Below are positions 29,433-34,042 of a stretch of DNA of 34,042 nt, in pieces. The stretch is from the IMG/VR virus record IMGVR_UViG_3300028800_000231, positions 1-34,042 of that record; one strand, given 5' to 3'. This DNA is from a virus. Position 1 is the stretch's first letter, and each line of letters opens with the position of its first letter. Under the pieces are notes generated by a model that was given only the letters and a program-made list of their open reading frames with translations, ran no database searches and was not told where the DNA came from. A program made the translations under genes and the position numbers.

Positions 29433-29624
29433 ATGACAGTTAAAATTGAGCGCATGTGGATTAATCAACCATCTACACTGCAGCCGTTGCACCAATTACA
29501 CGGTAAAAATGTACTCGCAGTGAAAGAGGGTGAAAACATGTATAGGATTTACTTTCTAAGCGGTGAAACTATCAGCATGAACGCTCATAAAAATACTTTA
29601 TCTTGGGGATGGAAACAATCATGA
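29433..29624 (+). CDS. 63-residue conserved phage protein (WINQPSTLQPLHQLHG)
   Basis: The motif W-I-N-Q-P-S-T-L-Q-P-L-H-Q-L-H-G, then N-V-L-A and Y-R-I-Y-F-L-S-G, is found in many small phage proteins of unknown function. The ribosome site AAGGGG is followed by TAAT that pairs with ATTA before it. It ends in an ATGA overlap with the next gene. Confidence 0.7.
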   Translation: MTVKIERMWINQPSTLQPLHQLHGKNVLAVKEGENMYRIYFLSGETISMNAHKNTLSWGWKQS

Positions 29625-29842
29625 ACATGGCACAACAGAAAGTTTACGAAATGCGCGAATGGCAGGTACATTCTATTTTAGACGCAATATTTATGGCCAA
29701 TGACGGAGTGAGTCAAGATGAAAATTTTCTTGACGACAGAATAGCTACATTCACGTTTACATATATCGACGAGTCAGAGTTGAAAATTGGGACTGATGGG
29801 CTCGTGTATAGTGACAATGATTATCAATATCAGATTTACTAA
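29621..29842 (+). CDS. 73-residue protein, paralogous to the end of the 30377 gene
   Basis: I chose ATG 29621 (ATGA overlap) over TTG 29603 or ATG 29609. The protein matches the C-terminal half of the 30377-30787 product: I-L-D-A-I-F-M-A-N against I-L-D-A-I-Y-L-A-N. The D-x-x-x-A-T-F-T-F-T-Y core and D-G-L-V-Y-S-D ending also recur. Alpha/beta fold, acidic. Function unknown. Confidence 0.6.
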   Translation: MNMAQQKVYEMREWQVHSILDAIFMANDGVSQDENFLDDRIATFTFTYIDESELKIGTDGLVYSDNDYQYQIY

Positions 29843-29908
29843 GAGCTAAACACACCTAAATTTGACTGCCGAACAGGTAGAATTTAATTAAAATTGGAGT
29901 AAATAAGC

Positions 29909-30328
29909 ATGAAACTAGAAATACAAATTACTGACAGTATTCATTATCATGAAAACGCAAGAATTGATGGGGATTCTGCGATTCTTCCGTACAATTACTA
30001 TAGACTTGAAGTCTATGGCAAATTGAAGATAAATGATCGCGAATACGAAATTAATTGGCAAAGGGATAATGATTATTACTCTGAGGAAAACAACGCTACC
30101 CGCAATGAACTGGCAATTTATGGCGAAGGATCTGATGAACTAATCGAGAAAATTATCAAGCTCGATGAAAAATGGATTGAAAATCTATCAGTCGAAGATA
30201 AGGAATTTATGGAGATACACTATCTATGCTCAGATATCAAGAATACTGATGACTTGTTCATGGTTTATCAAGCTCTGATGGAAAGCACGCCCACGCCGCA
30301 AGATTATTGCAAAATCTATGGTCGTTAG
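29909..30328 (+). CDS. Acidic protein, unknown function
   Basis: This 139-residue protein has a beta-rich N-terminus (KLEIQITDSIHYHENARIDG) and a helical, acidic C-terminus (K-I-I-K-L-D-E-K-W-I-E). TTGGAG lies nine bases before ATG. The gap of 66 bases upstream contains TTGACT (29862-29867) without a clear -10. No family recognised. Confidence 0.6.
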   Translation: MKLEIQITDSIHYHENARIDGDSAILPYNYYRLEVYGKLKINDREYEINWQRDNDYYSEENNATRNELAIYGEGSDELIEKIIKLDEKWIENLSVEDKEFMEIHYLCSDIKNTDDLFMVYQALMESTPTPQDYCKIYGR

Positions 30329-30347
30329 TCCCAGGCCTTATTGGGAC
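30328..30347 (+). terminator. Weak terminator-like hairpin
   Basis: GTCCCA and TGGGAC pair around an 8-base loop just after the 29909 gene, followed by A-rich sequence without a U tract. It may attenuate transcription into the next gene. Confidence 0.3.
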
Positions 30348-30376
30348 ATAATAATAAAAAACTCGGAGATAAGAAA

Positions 30377-30787
30377 ATGAAGTATGAGATATTGGAGATA
30401 AGACAATCTGGTGAAATAATAAACTACGGGGAGTATGAAAGAGATCAAAACGGAAGTCTCGAACAAATACACGCGCTAGCAGAACATCTTAACAGCAATG
30501 CAGATAATACATCAAGATTTGTAGTCGGAACTTCTGAGAAAATAGACGAAACAAGAGACACAATATCAAGAAAAATAATCAAGCTTATAATTGATTCTAA
30601 AGTGACAAAAATACTAGATGCAATTTATCTTGCAAACCTGCATTCACAAAAGGCCGACCAAGTTTTTTATCAACAAAAAGTAGACGCATTTTTGTTTGTC
30701 TATGAAGATAAATCAAACCTTACAATACAAGTGGACGGCAATGTATTTTGCGACTTTGAAGAATGCGAGTTTAATTTGTTTGAATAA
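30377..30787 (+). CDS. Two-part protein with C-terminal domain like the 29621 gene
   Basis: I chose ATG 30377 (136 residues, MKYEILEIRQSGEIINYGEY) with GGAG upstream; the in-frame TTG at 30341 lacks a good site. Residues 1-62 are unique, and residues 70-136 match the 73-residue gene at 29621. The pair therefore looks like a fusion or duplication of a small domain. It is the last gene of the operon, before the terminator. Confidence 0.6.
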   Translation: MKYEILEIRQSGEIINYGEYERDQNGSLEQIHALAEHLNSNADNTSRFVVGTSEKIDETRDTISRKIIKLIIDSKVTKILDAIYLANLHSQKADQVFYQQKVDAFLFVYEDKSNLTIQVDGNVFCDFEECEFNLFE

Positions 30788-30801
30788 TTACAAATAAATA
30801 C

Positions 30802-30824
30802 CCGCCCCTCTCGGCAAGGGGCGG
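30802..30824. terminator. GC-rich bidirectional terminator
   Basis: CCGCCCCT/AGGGGCGG makes an 8-bp stem with a 7-base loop. On the minus strand the stem is followed by GTATTTATTTG, on the plus strand by A/C-rich sequence. It separates the plus-strand operon (to 30787) from the minus-strand replication genes. Confidence 0.7.
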
Positions 30825-30858
30825 ATACCACTACATTTTACATAAGGACTTAACAACG

Positions 30859-31287
30859 CTAAAAGCCATTGAGGAGATAAGCTTCAATGACGTTTTTAGC
30901 ATCTTCCCAACCATAACAGAAAAAATGCGCGTATCCAACTGATTTCACAATATTTTGGAATTTTTCTTGCGCTACCCACGTTTCCGTTCTTCTTTCAGAC
31001 GCTGTGTATTTTTTATTCCGCTTCATCTCTATCCATAGACCATGATATCTACTATTTGGATAATAAATGAGCAGGTCGCCGGCACCCTTCCTTAACCCAG
31101 TTAACTGCATTAGTCTCCCAGTGATAGGTGTCCTCAATCCGTCATTTGGAATTTTACAATAAAAGTCTTTGAGCGTTGGATGCATACTAAGCCATTTTAC
31201 AAGTGCTGCTTGCTCTTGAAATTCCGTGGCTAACTGTGGTTTCGTTTTCCTACAAACTTTAAGTGTTGCGTCACTTTTTCGTAGCAT
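30859..31287 (-). CDS. VRR-NUC domain nuclease
   Basis: This 142-residue protein is almost entirely a VRR-NUC (PD-(D/E)XK) domain: E22/E24 helix, C-K-I-P-N-D-G-L-R (44-52), G-L-R-K-G-A-G-D71-L-L-I. Then E87-M-K89 is in W-I-E-M-K, and a Q107 helix follows. These give the acidic and lysine residues of the metal site. Phage members are small stand-alone nucleases thought to process replication or recombination branches. ATG 31287 is preceded by GAGGG, and the first 58 bases overlap the upstream gene in another frame, a long overlap. Confidence 0.8.
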   Translation of the reverse strand: MLRKSDATLKVCRKTKPQLATEFQEQAALVKWLSMHPTLKDFYCKIPNDGLRTPITGRLMQLTGLRKGAGDLLIYYPNSRYHGLWIEMKRNKKYTASERRTETWVAQEKFQNIVKSVGYAHFFCYGWEDAKNVIEAYLLNGF

Positions 31288-31445
31288 TCAATTGCCCTCT
31301 CTATCTCATCACTCGGATTGTCTTGCAAGGTTTCTTCAAAGACGCTGGTTAAAAATTCATCAGAATCTCCGCTGTAATATTCTGAAACATTTTTAATCAG
31401 GGAGTGTAAGTAATTTTTTCTTGCTATCCATATCCCACGATTCAA
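31230..31445 (-). CDS. 71-residue protein, unknown function (TTG start)
   Basis: Start TTG 31445 has AGGAG seven bases upstream, and no ATG lies near. The product is helical and mixed-charge (E-R-A-I-E-C-Y-E-K-V), perhaps a partner of the nuclease, with which it overlaps by 58 bases. It follows the P homologue after one base. No family recognised. Confidence 0.55.
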   Translation of the reverse strand: MNRGIWIARKNYLHSLIKNVSEYYSGDSDEFLTSVFEETLQDNPSDEIERAIECYEKVTQHLKFVGKRNHS

Positions 31446-31446
31446 G

Positions 31447-32355
31447 CTAATCTCCTGTATAATTTTTATATACCTTAAAAGGCTCTCTAGTGCCCTTATT
31501 TGAAGAGCTACAAGACCCCTGTGGGTTAGGGCTCCTAGGTATAGAAGATTGCTCTTTCATGGCTAAAAAACGCATTCTGCGGTGCGCGTAGTTCGGTGGG
31601 AGGATCATAGTATCCGTTTCAGGTATGGATAAGAGATATTCTCGGAACTCGTCATAAACATTTTTGTCAAAGTCCCTGTGACTCGGAGATATCTTACTCT
31701 CGTCGAACTCACGATATGTTTTTCCCTCGGAGACTATTTTTTTGTCTTGTAGTATTCGTTGGCATTCGTTCATACAATCGCGGAATGCCTTGGACTCCCC
31801 TTTTGTGAGGTTTTTTTCGGGCGCTGGGAGTTCCTGTAGCTTATCGTCCTGAAATTGCTGTAGGCGTTTCCAGTGATCGTGAGGATTAACTTCAAAATCA
31901 ACTACACAATGCGCATAACATTCCCGCGTTTTTGCTTTGACTTCTTCATGTTTCCCGTTCTTTATAGTCCAACTTCCGATCTTATCGTAAACCATTTTTA
32001 CAATTGGGTGAGAAAAGTCGCGGTTTACTATTAGGCGTATGATTTCGTCTTCGTCTGGAATACCTGACGCTTTCCGGCATAGCTCGATGAACTGTGGTTG
32101 TGTTGGGGGGAAGTCTTTGTAAATCAAAAAACATTTTTCACGCGCTTGAGTTGCTTGTGCTACGGTAAATTTGCTGAGTTCTTCTGTCCAATCTTCTAGG
32201 CATCCAATCCAATCTGGATCATCTCCCAGTCTTGTAGTCCACAGCTTTCCGTACTTGCTCGCGAATCTTGAGAAGAGCTTGGTAACAAATTCCTGGGTAA
32301 CAGCTTGGGTGAGATAGGTTACTGGGGTTAGTGGGTTTTTATCAAACGTGGTCAT
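31447..32355 (-). CDS. Replication protein P-like helicase loader
   Basis: This 302-residue protein has the lambda P-family pattern. It has V-T-K-L-F-S-R-F-A-S-K-Y-G-K-L-W at about 24-39, then W-T-E-E-L-S-K-F-T-V-A-Q-A (about 52-64). C-F-L-I-Y-K-D-F-P-P-T-Q-P-Q-F-I-E-L-C follows (about 71-89). The last part is helical and Lys/Glu-rich. Such proteins recruit the host DnaB helicase to the O-bound origin. It overlaps the O-like gene by 14 bases, like the lambda O-P pair. Confidence 0.7.
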   Translation of the reverse strand: MTTFDKNPLTPVTYLTQAVTQEFVTKLFSRFASKYGKLWTTRLGDDPDWIGCLEDWTEELSKFTVAQATQAREKCFLIYKDFPPTQPQFIELCRKASGIPDEDEIIRLIVNRDFSHPIVKMVYDKIGSWTIKNGKHEEVKAKTRECYAHCVVDFEVNPHDHWKRLQQFQDDKLQELPAPEKNLTKGESKAFRDCMNECQRILQDKKIVSEGKTYREFDESKISPSHRDFDKNVYDEFREYLLSIPETDTMILPPNYAHRRMRFLAMKEQSSIPRSPNPQGSCSSSNKGTREPFKVYKNYTGD

Positions 32356-33160
32356 AAGTCACCCCGTGCTTTCTCTGTGCTTGTCTCATCATCTCGTTGA
32401 ATTTATCAGTGCCACTGGGCGTTTTTGTATAGACAGTCCTGTCTTGGCTTGCGGGTGTATATATCTCGCCCTCCCATTCACGCTGGTTTAGATACGTTGA
32501 TGGATGGGGGATTTTGCTTTTATCTCTTCCGAGCCAGTTGTTTTTAATTCGCTTGTTAACATCGTCTATGAGCATCTCAACAAACTCTATCGTGGGATTG
32601 AGCTTATGAAAGGCTTTCCTGGCGACATGGGGTTTTTGTTTGTTGGGGTATATCTTGTACCAATCATCAAATAATTTTTCGTTTTCGTCCTCCGTCGATT
32701 GCAAATCGACATAGGGGTTTAAAAGATTTATATCTTTTATTTTTTTTAATCTTTCTTTCGTTGTAGGTGGATCCACCAGGTGGGTGCTTTCACCACAAGG
32801 TGGATTTTCCCCCTTCTGGTTTTTACTCTCAATAGACTTAGAATCCACCGCCTGAGGAACATTGAATAATATAGATTCCCAGTGGCTTATCTGCCCTTTT
32901 TCGTTTTTGATAGCAACACTTTTTAATAGGCCTATTTTCTTCAATTCAGCTAATCTGGCTTTGATGAAATCGCCTCCTCGATCAAACCTGTTTTTTAAGT
33001 TTGTAATGGATATTTCCCAGTTTTCAGATTTGGATGACAGGTAGATATAAATACCAAGTGTTGCAGGGTCTTTGATGGATTCTATGGTGGAATTTAGGAC
33101 TGTAGTCCAGCCCTTATCAGAATGTTTTAAAAAATTAGGTGTATTTTTTACGATGCTCAT
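32342..33160 (-). CDS. Replication initiation protein O-like
   Basis: I chose ATG 33160 (272 residues, MSIVKNTPNFLKHSDKGWTT) with AAGG upstream, over ATG 33214 in a poorer context. The N-terminal region is a winged-helix-like DNA-binding domain (about 5-100). A Pro/Lys-rich linker with repeated NPPCGESTHL-type residues follows, then the C-terminal block F-D-D-W-Y-K-I-Y-P-N-K-Q. Then come P-H-P-S-T-Y-L-N-Q-R-E-W-E, typical of phage O/DnaT-like initiators. It binds the origin and recruits P. Origin iterons are usually inside such a gene, but I could not pick out clear ones here. Confidence 0.75.
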   Translation of the reverse strand: MSIVKNTPNFLKHSDKGWTTVLNSTIESIKDPATLGIYIYLSSKSENWEISITNLKNRFDRGGDFIKARLAELKKIGLLKSVAIKNEKGQISHWESILFNVPQAVDSKSIESKNQKGENPPCGESTHLVDPPTTKERLKKIKDINLLNPYVDLQSTEDENEKLFDDWYKIYPNKQKPHVARKAFHKLNPTIEFVEMLIDDVNKRIKNNWLGRDKSKIPHPSTYLNQREWEGEIYTPASQDRTVYTKTPSGTDKFNEMMRQAQRKHGVTYDHV

Positions 33161-33276
33161 ATATAATTGCCTTGAGTGTGGATGCACTTGCCGTTGTATC
33201 GCCAATCTTGGCATCCGGTTACAAAAGAATGAATAGTCAACTTGGCTGGAGAATATTCGTTCACGACTTCAAGTAT

Positions 33277-33302
33277 GTGATGGGACATGATGTCCCTTTC
33301 AC
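33277..33302. promoter_or_regulatory. Palindromic operator candidate upstream of O
   Basis: GGGACA-TGA-TGTCCC (33282-33296) is a perfect inverted repeat, extended by GTGA/TCAC arms. It lies about 120 bases upstream of the O-like start in the 320-base divergent gap (33161-33485). I did not find a convincing promoter for the minus strand next to it. Confidence 0.45.
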
Positions 33303-33370
33303 AACACTTTCAAACATTATGCCCTAACTTTCCCCCCCTGTCTCGATCAACCGCACAATAATAAAAAAAA

Positions 33371-33400
33371 TTAAACGTAATTAAACGTAATTAAATTTAC
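33371..33400 (+). repeat. Tandem decamer repeat (TTAAACGTAA)
   Basis: TTAAACGTAA occurs at 33371-33380 and 33381-33390, then a partial copy TTAAATTTAC. The 10-base period is one helical turn. It lies 19 bases upstream of the -35 box, suited to a ribbon-helix-helix regulator. Confidence 0.6.
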
Positions 33401-33418
33401 TAAATCCGAAATATTCTG

Positions 33419-33447
33419 TTGACTCATATTATCTTCAATGATACTAT
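33419..33447 (+). promoter_or_regulatory. Promoter of the RHH regulator gene
   Basis: TTGACT (33419-33424), 17 bases, TACTAT (33442-33447), with extended TG. The core ATGATACTATAG (33438-33449) is identical to the 28661 promoter. Confidence 0.7.
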
Positions 33448-33485
33448 AGTCTCACTAAAAAACACAAGATAAAAGGGGTATGAAA

Positions 33486-33644
33486 ATGAAAGAAACAAAA
33501 AATCTATATTTGAGGTTACCGCCAGAAGTTTGGTCTATATTACGTGAGGAAAGCTATCATACGCAGGTTTCGTTAAATACTATTATCGTAGGGTGTTTGC
33601 AAAAACATATAAAAAATATAGAGAATAAATTGACTACAACATGA
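33486..33644 (+). CDS. Ribbon-helix-helix (Arc/MetJ-type) transcription regulator
   Basis: This 52-residue protein (MKETKNLYLRLPPEVWSILR) has the compact RHH pattern: a beta strand N-L-Y-L-R-L at residues 5-10, then P-P-E-V-W-S-I-L-R-E-E-S-Y, and a second helix from S-L-N-T-I-I-V-G-C-L. ATG 33486 is preferred, as AAGGGG at 33473-33478 is seven bases before it; ATG 33480 is only one base away. The gene stands behind an early-type promoter and tandem decamers and could regulate its own synthesis. Related proteins repress phage promoters as dimers of dimers. No sensor domain is present. Confidence 0.75.
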   Translation: MKETKNLYLRLPPEVWSILREESYHTQVSLNTIIVGCLQKHIKNIENKLTTT

Positions 33645-33658
33645 AACTATAGTAGCAT
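33630..33658 (+). promoter_or_regulatory. Candidate promoter inside the end of the RHH gene
   Basis: TTGACT (33630-33635), 17 bases, TAGCAT (33653-33658). It also contains ATGAAACTATAG, one mismatch from the core of the other two promoters, but at a different spacing. Confidence 0.35.
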
Positions 33659-33666
33659 ACATATTT

Positions 33667-33698
33667 GAGTTACCAAGGCGTCGATACCTCGGTAACTC
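33667..33698. repeat. Inverted repeat after the RHH gene
   Basis: GAGTTACC (33667-33674) and GGTAACTC (33691-33698) pair perfectly; inner AGG/CCT may extend the stem. No U tract follows, so a terminator is only one possibility; a protein-binding site or leader hairpin are others. Confidence 0.45.
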
Positions 33699-33737
33699 GG
33701 GATTCACTAATTCCCCCACTAGCATAGGAAAATCAAC

Positions 33738-34042
33738 ATGAACATAAAAAGTTTAGTATATTTTAACGTACAAAATCAAGCGTCTTATAATAACCCATTT
33801 GATTTGGGTTCAAATTTTAGTCAAGGATTGACTGTGAATCATGAAACGAGCCTGCAAAATTACGCCTACGATCTCGTATCTTTATACGCCAGATTTACCG
33901 GCGAAAACTACGAATTATCCATAGATTTACTCTCAGAATCAGACCGTCACGAACTAGCCAGACTTTACATAGAATCTATCGAACGTGAAGTCGGTGAGTG
34001 TGTGTTCGGGGATGATTTTTCAATCAATAACGCATACACCTA
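33738..34042 (+). CDS. Small protein, unknown function, runs off the window
   Basis: The frame is open from ATG 33738 to the last base (101 codons plus TA, which may begin a stop). MNIKSLVYFNVQNQASYNNP is followed by a helical acidic part (R-H-E-L-A-R-L-Y-I-E-S-I-E-R-E-V-G). A 40-base leader with weak GGAAAA precedes it. It is incomplete at the 3' end; no family recognised. Confidence 0.55.
   Translation, partial: MNIKSLVYFNVQNQASYNNPFDLGSNFSQGLTVNHETSLQNYAYDLVSLYARFTGENYELSIDLLSESDRHELARLYIESIEREVGECVFGDDFSINNAYT

Noticed and set aside
33139-33327. Plus-strand 62-codon frame opposite the start of the O-like gene
   Set aside because: It overlaps the conserved O N-terminus on the other strand, has no ribosome site and spans the palindromic control region.
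33667-33720. tRNA-like segment after the RHH gene
   Set aside because: The stem and a GGGATTC-like piece suggest a T-arm, but no acceptor stem, anticodon arm or 3' end of correct geometry can be built.
1-34042. CRISPR arrays, insertion sequences, integrase or attachment sites
   Set aside because: No regularly spaced repeats, transposase or recombinase motifs were seen; the only tandem repeat is the decamer at 33371.

Overview
This window looks like most of the genome of an AT-rich, tailed, double-stranded DNA bacteriophage with a short-tailed (podovirus) P22-like virion. The P22-type set is present in a recognisable order on the minus strand: small and large terminase, a 732-residue portal, scaffold, a 444-residue coat protein with a probable I-domain insertion, a gp4-like head-tail adaptor, a gp10-like tail accessory factor, three probable DNA-ejection proteins, then tail or fibre proteins. 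Replication is of lambda O/P type, which points to a Gram-negative and probably gammaproteobacterial host; the host itself cannot be named from the sequence. I see no integrase, CI-like repressor, tRNA, CRISPR array or insertion sequence. I also recognise no lysis genes, although several tiny membrane proteins could hide a holin or spanin.

Layout. Positions 1-5336 (+): about twenty very small, overlapping genes. Many are zinc-ribbon-like or single-membrane-span proteins. They include a probable Tad2/DUF2829 anti-Thoeris protein, an SPFH-like membrane coiled-coil protein and a zinc-ribbon gene interrupted by TAA. Positions 5344-5377: a bidirectional terminator between converging transcripts. 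Positions 5389-20848 (-): virion genes, with an endonuclease VII-type HNH gene inserted between gp4 and gp10. Positions 21003-23190 (-): eleven tiny, mostly basic genes between scaffold and portal, one of them a 56-residue protein that is 30 percent histidine. Positions 23177-28585 (-): portal, terminase and small neighbours. Positions 28661-30787 (+): a small-gene operon with its own extended -10 promoter. Positions 30802-30824: a terminator. Positions 30859-33160 (-): VRR-NUC nuclease, a TTG-start gene, then P and O homologues. Positions 33371-34042 (+): tandem decamer repeats, a second promoter of the same type, a ribbon-helix-helix regulator and an open gene that runs off the end.

The most striking signal is in translation control. 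Nearly every virion gene whose start does not overlap its upstream neighbour has its Shine-Dalgarno sequence in the loop of a small hairpin just before the start codon (portal, His-rich protein, scaffold, coat, 263-residue protein, gp4, HNH, gp10, gp7, tail protein and two tail genes). The primary sequences differ while the architecture is kept, which suggests a conserved expression feature of the late genes.

Working model: the two related plus-strand promoters drive early, host-directed small genes and the RHH regulator; O, P and the nuclease replicate DNA; the long minus-strand block builds the particle, packages DNA and supplies ejection and tail proteins. Functions of most small genes are unknown and are marked as such.
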